Part shown: piece by piece, positions 1-8,078 of the stretch
How the letters are laid out: every line of letters begins with the position of its first letter
Position numbering within the stretch: the stretch's first letter is position 1
From: an uncultured Acetatifactor sp.
Lineage (GTDB): Bacteria; Bacillota; Clostridia; Lachnospirales; Lachnospiraceae
Direction: 5' to 3'
Length of the DNA stretch: 28,152 nt
Assembly: GCA_910584235.1 (NCBI GenBank)
Contig: CAJTZD010000045.1
Location: 1 to 28,152, forward strand
The notes under the pieces: model-generated
Told to the model about the DNA's origin: nothing
The model's database searches: none
What the model saw: only the letters and a program-made list of their open reading frames with translations
Translations under genes and position numbers: made by a program

Positions 1-418
1 TCCATCACCTGCCTTACCGAGGAATCCATCGCCAAGGGAAGCATGCCGGTCTATGTACCGGACTTTACAAACGGCGCCTGGGTGTGTAGGGAGCCTATGC
101 CGGAGAGTCCATGGTCTTTGGACGCGTAGGGAAAAGTGGCAGACGCAGAGGAACAATATCCGCCTGCTGCGCATGGCTTTCCGGTATTCGGAAATCGAGA
201 CTGCCAATCTTTCAAACAGGGAGAGAAAGACCTTTTCCCGTTTTCAGGAGTACGATGACCTTTCCGGGGAGCTGGCTTACATGGCGGTGCATTTTGACAG
301 CTTCCGGCACAATGACCCGGGGTACGGAATTGCCTTTCCCATTATGAATACGGATACGAAAGGGTTTGTGCCGGATGGATGGTATGAGTTTGAGGGCTGG
401 GGCAGAGGGGATATCTAA
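1..418 (+). pseudogene. 3' part of an unrecognised gene with a frameshift
   Basis: The gene enters from the left edge. Frame 1 reads plausibly as protein (MPVYVPDFTNGAWVC, then PESPWSL) until a TAG at about 127. From about position 120 the next frame reads equally well (NIRLLRMAFRYSEIE, then GYGIAFPIMNTDTKGF) to the stop at 416-418. Joining the two frames needs one extra base near 115-130, so this is probably a broken gene or a sequencing indel rather than a small gene starting at 53. The visible product is about 139 residues. I do not recognise the family and see no signal peptide or membrane helix. It converges on the AAA-ATPase gene with an 8-bp gap. Confidence 0.4.
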
Positions 419-426
419 TACCGGAT

Positions 427-2004
427 TTATACGACTACGGAATATATCATTATTCCGTCTTCTCCTTTCAGCTTTCCGGTATACTTCTCCTGTATTTTCT
501 CCCGGCCATCGTTAAAGCAGAAAGTCAGCAGCCACCCCTGCTCCTGGCCCCGGCTTTCCATATATTCCGAAAGCTGGGCCAGGCCCTCTGAAAATCGTTT
601 CGGGCCATGCCATACTTTTAGCTCCAGAATGTATTCCCTCTTTCTATAGAAGACAACGATGTCCATTCTGGTACTGTCCCTAGTCTCCGGCTCTACCACA
701 TAATGCCCCGTTCCGTTGATGATTGGCTTCAAAAACGCAAGAAACAATACCCTGCCCTGCTTTTCGATAAAAGCGTCATCGCTCCTGCGGTATTCCGTTT
801 TCATAAAATCCCGGAACCCCAGGAGAATCCCATCCATGTCCAAATCGCCCGTCTTTGTCACAAATCGGCTCCTTGGCATCGGCAGCATTTGCTGCTCCAT
901 CAGTTTCCCCGCAATCAGGTGGTCATAGATATAGGTCTCGAAAAGGATATTGGATATTTTACAGATTCCCTCGTTCTCCGCGATGATGCCAAAGGTCACG
1001 CCCAGATTGATTTCCGGATTGGACAGCTTATAGGGAATCTGTCTGCCCTCCAGCAGGATTCCCTCTACCAGTCTTTTGAAACCATCGTTATTTTCTATGT
1101 TTTTTACCACATCATCGAACAGGGTGTTCGTGCCTTTCAAAATCTCACGCACTGCCGCGCGTATCCCCTCTTTTGTCCAGTATTCCGGCAGTTCCAGGAT
1201 TTCGGGAAGCCGCTCGTCCAGCCAGAGACAGAGCAGGCTGACCAGAAAGGGATATCCGCCGGTATATCTGTAGATTTCCTCCGCCAATTCCTCTGTCTCA
1301 AAGGAAATGTCCCTCTCTTCCCGATACGCCCGGAGCATGGAGGAGATTTCCGGAAGCGAAAGTCTCATGTCAATCGGGAAATCCACTGCTACGTTCCAGG
1401 GCGAATTATATTTTTTCTCTTCGTCAGGCCGATACTTTATCTTCAGGTTTTTGATATCATAGATGCCTGCGAGAATGACGCTTTTAAAAGTAATTGTCCC
1501 AAAGGCCCGTTCCAGATACAATTCGCGCAGCAGGCCCAGAAAGTTCAGGAACATCTGGTTATCCGTGCTTTTGTCCACCTCATCGATAAACAGGAGCACC
1601 TCTCTGTCTGCCTGGGCACAGAATGTGATGATGCGCTCCTTTAAGGTATCCAGACTTTCCTCCTGCCGCGAGGTATTCCACACTTCTGCCTGCGCTTCCT
1701 GATAGCCGGACATCCGAAGCCCTCTTGCGAACCTGGCACAGATTCTGCGGACAAAGGTATCCTCTGTCCGGAATGCCTCGCTTCCCATGCCCTCGAAGCT
1801 GGTATTGATTACGATATACTGGTCTTTTAGCCGCCTCCACAGCAGCATGAGAGTGGTGGTCTTTCCGTACTGCCTGGCGCGGTTTATCACAAAATAGGAA
1901 TCCTGCTCAACCAAGCGTATGATTCTGTCAATTTTGTCCGATGTGTCGGCCATAAAGTGCTTTTCCGGAATACATGTTCCAGCGACATTAAATCTCCTGT
2001 TCAT
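427..2004 (-). CDS. AAA-like ATPase with C-terminal PD-(D/E)XK nuclease-type domain
   Basis: The 525-residue protein has an N-terminal P-loop NTPase domain: Walker A variant RARQYGKTT at residues 42-50 (K48, T49) and Walker B VLLFIDEVDK with D141/E142. The C-terminal 80 residues carry a PD-(D/E)XK-like core, D448 then E461-L-K463 in the strand YILELKVW. This architecture matches the AAA_35/DUF1703-like families that are abundant in anaerobic gut bacteria. Their role is not settled, and a nucleic-acid or mobile-element function is inference. The start is ATG 2004, with GGGGAGAG four bases upstream. A palindrome plus extended -10 lies about 46 bp upstream at 2051-2080. All key motif residues are present, so it looks intact. 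An open frame on the opposite strand is its shadow. Confidence 0.88.
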   Translation of the reverse strand: MNRRFNVAGTCIPEKHFMADTSDKIDRIIRLVEQDSYFVINRARQYGKTTTLMLLWRRLKDQYIVINTSFEGMGSEAFRTEDTFVRRICARFARGLRMSGYQEAQAEVWNTSRQEESLDTLKERIITFCAQADREVLLFIDEVDKSTDNQMFLNFLGLLRELYLERAFGTITFKSVILAGIYDIKNLKIKYRPDEEKKYNSPWNVAVDFPIDMRLSLPEISSMLRAYREERDISFETEELAEEIYRYTGGYPFLVSLLCLWLDERLPEILELPEYWTKEGIRAAVREILKGTNTLFDDVVKNIENNDGFKRLVEGILLEGRQIPYKLSNPEINLGVTFGIIAENEGICKISNILFETYIYDHLIAGKLMEQQMLPMPRSRFVTKTGDLDMDGILLGFRDFMKTEYRRSDDAFIEKQGRVLFLAFLKPIINGTGHYVVEPETRDSTRMDIVVFYRKREYILELKVWHGPKRFSEGLAQLSEYMESRGQEQGWLLTFCFNDGREKIQEKYTGKLKGEDGIMIYSVVV

Positions 2005-2050
2005 ACGGCTCTCCCCAAGTCATTAACCTGATAGTAGTTCTTGTGCCAAC

Positions 2051-2080
2051 ATTGTACCATGTGCATAGCTTCGCACATGG
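2051..2080 (-). promoter_or_regulatory. Palindrome abutting an extended -10, promoter of the AAA-nuclease gene
   Basis: Read on the minus strand, CCATGTGC and GCACATGG arms with an 8-nt loop (2057-2064, 2073-2080) run directly into TACAAT (2056-2051). The right arm supplies the TGG of an extended -10. The start codon is 46 bp downstream. The 5' bases ATTGTACCATGTGC and the right arm are identical to the copy at 28021-28049. No good -35 box was found, so activation or repression through the palindrome is inferred. Confidence 0.5.
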
Positions 2081-2251
2081 CAGTTATGCCACTCGGCGTT
2101 CTCTGCCGGAAATATAGTCATATTATACCATGAAAGGGAAAATAAATCCACTCTTCTGTCCTCATGAAAAGTCGTTGAGCCCGAAGAACAGGGAAAAGGA
2201 CTGGGGAGAAAGCTGATTCAATATGGGATAGAAAATCATGCGGTCAGTGAA

Positions 2252-3001
2252 TTGGCGGTCAATGAGCAGAACCCGCTTGCGAAAGGCTTTTATGAGCATA
2301 TGGGCTTTCATGTCTATAAACGGACGGATTATGACGAGCAGGGCAATCCGTACCCGCTTTTATATATGAGATGGAACGGCATTTTCGATGACAGAGAGGA
2401 TGGCGAGGGAGGCAGGAATACGCCACGGCTGGAGACAGAAAGGCTGATATTGAGAAAATTCACTGAAAATGATATAGCAGCATTGTACCTGATACTGACA
2501 GACAAAGAGGTCAACACCTTTCTGCCCTGGTTCCCTTTGAAGAGCATGGAGGAGGCGCGGGCCTTTTTTGTGGCAAGGTATGCGGCAGAATACGAAAAGC
2601 CTCAGGCCTATGCTTATGCCATCTGCCTGAAAGAGGATAACTATCCCATTGGCTACATAAAGGTGGACATGGACGAAAGCTATGATTTCGGCTATGGGCT
2701 CCATAGAAAGTTCTGGCACCGGGGAATCGTCACGGAAGCCGGGAAAGATGTCATAGCTCAGGTAAAAAAGGACGGACTCCCCTATATCACGGCGACCCAT
2801 GACATCAAAAATCCCCGCAGCGGCGGGGTCATGCGGCAGGTGGGAATGAAATATCAGTATTCCTATGAAGAGCAATGGCAGCCTAAAGATTTTTTGGTTA
2901 CCTTTCGGATGTATCAGCTAAATTTTAATAAACAAGACAATATTATCTTCCAAAAATATTGGGACAATTCTGCGGTGCACTTTGTGGAGACAGGGGTTTA
3001 G
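2252..3001 (+). CDS. GNAT acetyltransferase fused to the tail of a beheaded GNAT domain
   Basis: Residues 1-41 (NPLAKGFYEHMGFHVYKR...LLYMRW) are the C-terminal end of one GNAT domain. In the same frame upstream, from 2168, the DNA reads EPEEQGKGLGRKLI, the acetyl-CoA-binding Q/R-x-x-G-x-G/A motif, but a TGA at 2165-2167 cuts off the N-terminal half. Residues about 58-225 form a second, apparently complete GNAT domain of the RimJ/RimL type (PRLETERLILRKF..., then a GLHRKFWHRGIVTEA acyl-CoA-binding segment). The natural start is unclear: TTG 2252 is the first usable codon in the open frame, and a start inside the linker would give only the second domain. Likely acceptors are an amino group on protein or a small molecule, not predictable here. 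Confidence 0.6.
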   Translation: MAVNEQNPLAKGFYEHMGFHVYKRTDYDEQGNPYPLLYMRWNGIFDDREDGEGGRNTPRLETERLILRKFTENDIAALYLILTDKEVNTFLPWFPLKSMEEARAFFVARYAAEYEKPQAYAYAICLKEDNYPIGYIKVDMDESYDFGYGLHRKFWHRGIVTEAGKDVIAQVKKDGLPYITATHDIKNPRSGGVMRQVGMKYQYSYEEQWQPKDFLVTFRMYQLNFNKQDNIIFQKYWDNSAVHFVETGV

Positions 3002-3020
3002 CTAAGGGTTTGGGCGTAGA

Positions 3021-3282
3021 ATGGAGGCGGTGGGAAAGGTCATCTGGGGACGAATGGTGACGGGGGAGGTTTTCATAACCGACGAGAGGCGACAAAAATA
3101 CGTGATGAATTCGCCCCCATTGACCGTTGACATGGAAACCGCAGCCATTGCCCATGTGTGCTATGGAAACGGCATACGGTTTCTTGCAATCCGGTGCGTC
3201 ACCGATACTGCGGCGCAGCGTCAAAGCCTCCGCTATCGCCAAGGATATCACTGCTGCCCTGTCAGGTGAAACAGAAAGATAG
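3021..3282 (+). pseudogene. Remnant of MTA/SAH nucleosidase-like phosphorylase
   Basis: The segment reads VTGEVFITDERRQKY, then LTVDMETAAIAHVCYGNG and FLAIRCVTDTA. These are the substrate-binding VDMETAA and following strand of the PNP/UDP phosphorylase superfamily (5'-methylthioadenosine/S-adenosylhomocysteine nucleosidase type). The frame then goes wrong. Two frames over, KASAIAKDITAALSGE followed by TAG at 3280-3282 resembles the C-terminal helix of the same family. The N-terminal half and the piece between these blocks are missing, so this is a deletion- and frameshift-damaged relic about a third of family length. It lies 20 bp after the GNAT gene. Confidence 0.7.
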
Positions 3283-3363
3283 CTTGAAAAAGGGGGTATA
3301 GTTCTGGGTTGCTTTATGCGATGCCTCTAAAGGAAAGGAGCCGTCTGCCCCGTGCCGGAGCTG

Positions 3364-4473
3364 TCACTTCCACCCATAAGAAATCATGATTCCCCTGGTC
3401 TGCGTCAGGGAGACGCTGTCCGCGTGCTGCTTCAGGTACCGCACGATGCCGTTCATCTGGCGGCAGTAATCCTCCGCTTCTTTCCGGCTCATGCCATGGT
3501 TCATGAAATAGCCGATGTCCTCCTGGATTTCCCGGTCTGTCTTCTCGTCGCTCCAGTGGTCCGCCTTTATGACACTGTCCAGCAGCTCCCTATAATCCGG
3601 CTGTTCCGGCTCCAGGAAAGTAACCCTGTCGTTCATGCGGCAGGACACATTTTTAAGCCCGGCGGCTTTCATGTAATGGGGAATCTTCATGGCAATGGAG
3701 TAATCTCGGTTCTGTTTCTCCAGCTCGGTCTGCCAAAGATTCTTCAGTCCCTCGTGTCGGCATAAATCCATATAATCCATGCCGTTTATATACAGGCCGT
3801 TTGCTTCAAATTCCCGGTTGCACTCCAGGCTTACCAGGAGGCCGCCTTTCTCCACGAAGCCCACCATTTTCCGCAGAAGAGCCTCCCCGTCATCCACATG
3901 CCGCAGGAGGGCCTGGCTGATGACCAGGGAATACTTTTCCTTTGGCTGGAAGCTTGTGATATCCGACAGGATGAAAGCGGCATCGATGCCGGAGTGCCTG
4001 TAATACTGCTCCGCAGCCTGAATCATGTTCCGGGAAAAGTCGATGCCCACATAGCGGCTCCCCGAGGGGAGCAGGGGCATCATCATAAGCCCCAGGGCCC
4101 CGTAGCCGCATCCGCAGTCCAGGACTGTGACTGGTTCCCGGATGCTCCATACATCGCGAATCAGGAAACGCATATAATCCTGGTTCCACATGGACTTGCG
4201 GGTTCGCAGCAGATATTCCAGCCTGTGATCCCAGTATTCGACTGTCCCGGAATCCGATGGTTTGTAGGCCTCCTCTAAAGGGGTGAGCCCCAACAGGGCA
4301 TCTACGGATACGCCAAAATAGGCGCTGATATGGGGCAGCATAGAGAGGTCTGGGCTTGTGGCTCCGGTCTCCCATTTACTGATGGTCTGATAGGATACGT
4401 TCAGGACTTCACCCAGCTCCTGTTGGGTAAGCCCCATTTTTTTACGAAGTGCGGCCAGTTTGAAATCAATCAC
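3364..4473 (-). CDS. XRE-family HTH fused to SAM-dependent methyltransferase
   Basis: The 369-residue protein starts with an XRE/HTH_3 domain (about residues 8-62, LTQQELGEVLNVSYQTISKW) followed by a class I methyltransferase fold. The SAM-binding motif I is LDCGCGYG at about 118-125, with the acidic strand VGIDFS after it. The start is GTG 4473, with AAAAGGAGG nine bases upstream. The ATG at 4572 cannot be used if the -10 at 4563-4568 is the promoter. The HTH domain suggests it binds DNA, perhaps its own promoter, which contains a palindrome. The methyl acceptor (small molecule, rRNA or protein) cannot be read from sequence. No damage is visible. Confidence 0.88.
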   Translation of the reverse strand: MIDFKLAALRKKMGLTQQELGEVLNVSYQTISKWETGATSPDLSMLPHISAYFGVSVDALLGLTPLEEAYKPSDSGTVEYWDHRLEYLLRTRKSMWNQDYMRFLIRDVWSIREPVTVLDCGCGYGALGLMMMPLLPSGSRYVGIDFSRNMIQAAEQYYRHSGIDAAFILSDITSFQPKEKYSLVISQALLRHVDDGEALLRKMVGFVEKGGLLVSLECNREFEANGLYINGMDYMDLCRHEGLKNLWQTELEKQNRDYSIAMKIPHYMKAAGLKNVSCRMNDRVTFLEPEQPDYRELLDSVIKADHWSDEKTDREIQEDIGYFMNHGMSRKEAEDYCRQMNGIVRYLKQHADSVSLTQTRGIMISYGWK

Positions 4474-4562
4474 TTTGGGTTGCCTCCTTTTGGGGTTCGA
4501 TTTTTTAGGGACGGTACGCCCATCGGCGGTCTGCCCCGTTTTTCTGTTTAGGACATGCTGTA

Positions 4563-4591
4563 AGTATACCATGATAGCATGGAAATGTCTT
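4563..4591 (-). promoter_or_regulatory. Promoter of the XRE-methyltransferase gene with a CCATG/CATGG palindrome
   Basis: On the minus strand, AAGACA (4591-4586) and TATACT (4568-4563) are separated by 17 bp, and TGG precedes the -10 (extended -10). The spacer contains CCATG-CTAT-CATGG (4582-4569), a palindrome abutting the -10. The layout matches those at 2051, 19431, 22667 and 28021. The gene's own HTH domain is an obvious candidate binder, which is inference. Confidence 0.55.
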
Positions 4592-4701
4592 TCGACAATC
4601 CGGCGAATGGATTCTCAAAAAACGCTTTCCTTGCCATATCCCCCGCGGCCGTCTTGGCTTCACGGACTTACAGAGAACTGAATGCTGCCGCCTAACCTAT
4701 G

Positions 4702-4941
4702 AAAATTCTCCTTGTAATTTTGAGCCGTACATGATAATCTAAAGATAGGCAAAGAATTCAAATCCGATATCATTCAGAAGACCGCTACAGGTCTTTCCGC
4801 AATACCTGACAGTAGAAGATGCCCGAAAGGTGGATTCTATCGTATCGAAACTTCTTGCTGGGCGGGAGCCTACATCCCAAAGAAAACGAACTGACAACGA
4901 CAGCAGGAAAGGCCGATGCCCATACCTTTCCTGCGGATTCA
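4702..4941 (+). repeat. Dispersed coding-like repeat, copy A
   Basis: The core 4804-4941 closely matches 25928-26060 in the same orientation, including the invariant blocks TGGATTCTATCGTATCGAA and GCGGGAGCCTACATCCCAAA. A 20-bp outlier matching 25894-25913 (TTCTCCTTGTAATTTT) sits at 4702-4721. About 80 bp separates the two blocks here, against 14 bp in copy B. Copy A has an extra A (TCGAAAC versus TCGAAC), which switches reading frame. The sequence reads LTVEDARKVDSIVSKLLAG, so it appears to descend from a coding segment. It directly precedes the Rpn gene. Confidence 0.75.
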
Positions 4942-4965
4942 CTTTCAGAAAGGAAAGGACTGGAT

Positions 4966-6096
4966 ATGGAAAGAAGAAAGGGGACAGAGATTAAGAGGGT
5001 GGGAGAAGCTGAGCCTGCAGCAAAAGCTAACAGTACAGATGCCATCCGGGAACAGGGAATGCCCGCCATTAGCACACCCCACGACAAGGGCTATAAGAAG
5101 AGTTTGTCGAGGCCCTCGGAATTTCTGCATTTTCTCAAAAAGTATGTGAGAGCGGAGTGGATGATGAAGCTGAAAGAGTCGGATCTGATTCTCTGCGACA
5201 AGGAGATGCTGGAGAGGGACTACGAGGGAAAGGAGGCTGACCTGCTCTACCGGGTCGGCATGTCGGACGGCAGGGAAGCATTTATCTTTATCCTCCAGGA
5301 ACTGCAGTCATATGTAGATCAGACGATGGTATTCCGCATTCTGGTATATACGGTGAATACTTTGGTAAAATACTTTCTGGATAAGGATAAGAACGAAAGA
5401 GAACAGGCAGGATTTCGGTTGCCCGCGATGGTTCCCATCGTGTTCTATAATGGCCAGGACAGATGGACTGCAGCCAGGAGCCTGCGGGAGTACCAGAATA
5501 GCGGCAATATATTTGGGGATTATATCCTGAACCTGAAATACTATCTGGTTGACTTGTCCGAGCTTGAGGAGGACTATATCCTGTCCACCAATACGATTCT
5601 GGACAATATTATGTACTGCGATAAATACCGGAAGAAACTGGAACTGGCAGGCGCAATCCGCACTGCCTGCGGCAGAGTCAGGGAACTGGGCCTTCAGGAG
5701 ACGGAGGAGTTCCGGAATTGGGTGAAATATATTTTGCTGTCCGTCTGCGGCAATAAGGAGGCAGTGGTGGAGGAAATCCTGAGCTGGGCCGGAAACGGGG
5801 AGGACGACATGGAATTCAAATATAATATCATCAGGGCGTTCGAGGACGAGAGGGCTGAGGGAAAGGCTGAGGGAAAGGCCGAAGGCCAGACGCTCAAGCT
5901 GGTTAATCTGATCAGAAAGAAACTGCACAAAAGGATGCCCATGGAAGAAATCGCGGACATGTTAGAGGAAGAAGAGGCCGTTGTCAGGCCGATTTATGAA
6001 ATGCTTCAAAGCCATGCTGACTGGGACGATGAAAGAATCTGCAGGGAGCTGGCGGCATCCCGGGAAGACGCTGTCGCTGCAGAGCAGCGAAGCTGA
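4966..6096 (+). CDS. Rpn-family nuclease / transposase_31-like protein
   Basis: The 376-residue protein matches the Rpn (YhgA, PF04754) family, PD-(D/E)XK nucleases reported to promote RecA-independent recombination. Visible signatures are HDKGYKKSLSRPSEFLHFLK (about 39-58), KEADLLYRV (D92) and FILQELQS (E112, Q114), the family form of the catalytic core. A short EGKAEGKAEGQ run follows near residue 300, then a C-terminal helical segment. ATG 4966 is chosen because translation upstream of it comes from repeat copy A. AGGAAAGGA lies about 6-14 bases upstream. The neighbouring dispersed repeat may mark mobility, but no terminal inverted repeats were found. Confidence 0.82.
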   Translation: MERRKGTEIKRVGEAEPAAKANSTDAIREQGMPAISTPHDKGYKKSLSRPSEFLHFLKKYVRAEWMMKLKESDLILCDKEMLERDYEGKEADLLYRVGMSDGREAFIFILQELQSYVDQTMVFRILVYTVNTLVKYFLDKDKNEREQAGFRLPAMVPIVFYNGQDRWTAARSLREYQNSGNIFGDYILNLKYYLVDLSELEEDYILSTNTILDNIMYCDKYRKKLELAGAIRTACGRVRELGLQETEEFRNWVKYILLSVCGNKEAVVEEILSWAGNGEDDMEFKYNIIRAFEDERAEGKAEGKAEGQTLKLVNLIRKKLHKRMPMEEIADMLEEEEAVVRPIYEMLQSHADWDDERICRELAASREDAVAAEQRS

Positions 6097-6199
6097 GGAT
6101 TCCCAATCCCACGCATTTTTGGTATTATGACCTTATTCCATAAAGGAAACGGCCGGATGGCGACCGGAGCCTTATGTAAGGGGCCTTGGTTCAGCGGCG

Positions 6200-6232
6200 T
6201 ATAATGGAAAGGATTTCCGCTCTGCGGAAATC
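6200..6232 (+). promoter_or_regulatory. -10 box and initiation-region hairpin before the response regulator
   Basis: A perfect TATAAT lies at 6200-6205 with no convincing -35 (TAAGGG at the 17-bp position). It is followed by a perfect 9-bp inverted repeat, GATTTCCGC-TCT-GCGGAAATC (6212-6232). A weak -35 fits an activator-dependent promoter. The inverted repeat could be an operator or a 5' stem in the mRNA. Confidence 0.45.
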
Positions 6233-6248
6233 GGGAACAGAGGGGATC

Positions 6249-6956
6249 ATGAGGATTGCGGTGTGCGAGGATGAGGCGGCCCAGAGGCAGCTCTTGGGCG
6301 GATATGTGCAGGAATGGGCGGAGGAAACCCAAGTCAGGACAGATGTGGCATTTTTTGACAGCGGCGAGAGCTTTCTGTTTGCCTGGGAGGACGACAAGGC
6401 CTATGACCTGGTGATGCTGGACATTGAGATGGGAAAGCTAAGCGGCATAGACCTGGCTATAAAAATCAGGCATGAGGATCAGACTCTGCCCATCCTTTTC
6501 GTTACAGGCTATGAAGAATACATGGAGTACGGCTATGATGTGGCGGCGCTCCATTACCTGATAAAGCCCGTAAAAAAGGACAGGCTCTTTGCCGTGCTGA
6601 ACCGAGTGTGGGAGGGGAGGAAGCCGGAGGAGAAAGTGCTCTTAGAGACCGATCATGGCATGGCCAGCATAGGCCGTGGAAAGATCTGGTATGCGGAGGC
6701 TGCCGGCCACCAGTGCCTCCTTTGCCTGGAGAAAGAGAGCCTCTGCCTGAAATGCAGCATCGGCACCCTGGAAGCGCTTCTGTCCGGGGGACAATTTGTG
6801 AAATGCCACCGTTCCTACCTGGTGAACCTGGAGCATGTGGCGGCGGTAAGGAGGACGGAGGTGGTGCTGGACGATGGGCGCCAGGTGCCCCTGAGCCGAT
6901 ATCTGTACCGGCAGGTCAACGAAGCTTTTGTGGGCTTTTACAGGAAATCCCCATGA
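6249..6956 (+). CDS. LytTR-family response regulator
   Basis: The 235-residue protein has an N-terminal receiver domain with acidic pocket E7/D8, phospho-acceptor D58 (VMLDIEMGKLSG), T86 and K106 (LIKPVKK). It is followed by a LytTR DNA-binding domain (about 130-235) with FVKCHRSYLVNLEHV and PLSRYLYRQV. AgrA/VirR-type regulators bind paired direct repeats and control peptide signalling, bacteriocin or surface genes. ATG 6249 follows AGAGGGG closely. A TTG at 6186 would add 21 residues that do not look like receiver sequence. The kinase gene follows after 265 bp, and the decayed ABC exporter beyond it is a plausible former target. Confidence 0.92.
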   Translation: MRIAVCEDEAAQRQLLGGYVQEWAEETQVRTDVAFFDSGESFLFAWEDDKAYDLVMLDIEMGKLSGIDLAIKIRHEDQTLPILFVTGYEEYMEYGYDVAALHYLIKPVKKDRLFAVLNRVWEGRKPEEKVLLETDHGMASIGRGKIWYAEAAGHQCLLCLEKESLCLKCSIGTLEALLSGGQFVKCHRSYLVNLEHVAAVRRTEVVLDDGRQVPLSRYLYRQVNEAFVGFYRKSP

Positions 6957-7080
6957 ATCCGAGAGCGGGTATCCGGGGGTGCCCGGGCAGCCGCTGGTTT
7001 GAAGATACTCACGATAAACCTCCGTCCATGCAAAGTAAGGCAATAAAGGGGATTGCCTGGAGGGTTAGGGTGGATGCACA

Positions 7081-7104
7081 CAAACCGCAGGGGCATGCGG
7101 TTTG
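7081..7104 (+). other. Perfect hairpin between response regulator and kinase genes
   Basis: CAAACCGCA-GGGGCA-TGCGGTTTG is a perfect 9-bp stem with a 6-nt loop, with no T-run after it. A smaller stem, GCAAT/ATTGC, lies at about 7039-7055. The 265-bp gap holds no credible gene. The hairpins may set the kinase-to-regulator ratio by processing or stabilising the transcript, which is inference. Confidence 0.4.
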
Positions 7105-7221
7105 GAGCACTGCTGTCAAAGCAATCATTCTGATTCCTTAGGATTGCAGAGCGCGAAACGTCTGGCGGTGTCACAGAGCCGGGCTTGAAGATTTTCATCA
7201 TTATTGCAGGGGGATGCCGAA

Positions 7222-7941
7222 ATGACGGCTGTATGGATAATGGCAGTGCTGCTGCTCCTATGCAACATCGGCCTGTGGATGTTTTTCCTGCCCAGGGTGA
7301 TGCTGCGCAGGATGAGCCGACTGCAGGAGGACATGATGAACGGGCATTACAGCGAGGTGGAATCCATGTGCCGCAAAATGCGGGGCTGGAGACATGATTA
7401 CCACAATCATATCCAGGTGCTGAAAGCCCATATGAGCCTGGGGCAATACGCGGAGGCGGAGAGCTATCTGGAACGGCTGGAGGAAAATCTGGCCGGGGTG
7501 GAGACAGTGCTGAAGACGGGGAATTTGATGGTGGATGCCATCCTTAACAGCAAGCTGACCCTGATGCGGGAGCGGGGGATCCGGGTGGATGCCACTGCCG
7601 TTGTTCCCAGGAATGTGGGAATTTCAGGGATAGACCTGTCGGTGCTCATGGGAAACCTGCTGGACAATGCCATGGAGGCCTGCGGAAAGGTTTCCAGGCA
7701 GGAGGACAGGTTCATCCGCATCTATGTGGACATCCTGAAAAAACAGCTCTATATCTGCGTGACCAATTCCATGGAGGGCCGGATCCGGCGGATGGGGGAT
7801 AAGTTCTTTTCCGCAAAAGGGGCGAACCACGGGTTCGGCCTGCTGCGTATAGACAGCATTGTGGAAAAATATCACGGGTATCTGAACCGCCAGGCGGAGG
7901 AGGGAGTGTTTGCCACGGAAGTAACACTGCCGTTGGAATGA
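7222..7941 (+). CDS. GHKL sensor histidine kinase, single membrane helix
   Basis: The 239-residue protein has one N-terminal membrane helix (about 4-24), a dimerisation/phospho-acceptor helix with H58 in RHDYHNHIQ (AgrC/HPK10-type HDYxNHL motif) and an HATPase_c_5-type domain with N-box NLLDNAMEAC and G-box HGFGLLRID. It would phosphorylate the neighbouring LytTR regulator. AgrC-like kinases usually carry five to seven helices that sense a peptide. That module is absent here, so sensing must differ, depend on a partner or be lost. ATG 7222 follows an AGGGGGA site by about 7 bases, and an upstream TTG at 7204 is less likely. A hairpin terminator follows. Confidence 0.88.
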   Translation: MTAVWIMAVLLLLCNIGLWMFFLPRVMLRRMSRLQEDMMNGHYSEVESMCRKMRGWRHDYHNHIQVLKAHMSLGQYAEAESYLERLEENLAGVETVLKTGNLMVDAILNSKLTLMRERGIRVDATAVVPRNVGISGIDLSVLMGNLLDNAMEACGKVSRQEDRFIRIYVDILKKQLYICVTNSMEGRIRRMGDKFFSAKGANHGFGLLRIDSIVEKYHGYLNRQAEEGVFATEVTLPLE

Positions 7942-7962
7942 TACCAATATACAAATTTATGC

Positions 7963-8004
7963 GATTCGTGCATGATGGGATACCATTGGTGCACGAATCT
8001 TTTC
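7963..8004 (+). terminator. Terminator-like hairpin after the two-component genes
   Basis: GATTCGTGCA (7963-7972) and TGCACGAATC (7990-7999) form a perfect 10-bp stem. The loop contains a further ATGG-GATA-CCAT stem, and the hairpin is followed by TCTTTTC. It separates the kinase gene from the ABC transporter pseudogene. The modest GC content and short T-run leave an operator role possible. Confidence 0.55.
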
Positions 8005-8078
8005 ATATGCGGAAAATATGGTAGAATATGTCCATATTACAGGAAGCGCCGAATGGCAACAGGGAGGAGAGACCAGCT

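Noticed and set aside
703..1644. 313-residue open frame opposite the AAA-nuclease gene
   Set aside because: Antisense to a gene with clear Walker motifs. The composition looks like a shadow translation.
4474..4572. 33-residue upstream extension of the XRE-methyltransferase to ATG 4572
   Set aside because: The predicted -10 lies at 4563-4568, downstream of that ATG, and GTG 4473 has an excellent ribosome binding site.
4819..4965. 49-residue N-terminal extension of the Rpn protein
   Set aside because: It translates dispersed repeat copy A, and family homology begins after ATG 4966.
4702..6096. Complete insertion sequence around the Rpn gene
   Set aside because: No terminal inverted repeats or target duplication were found. 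The flanking repeat is on one side only.
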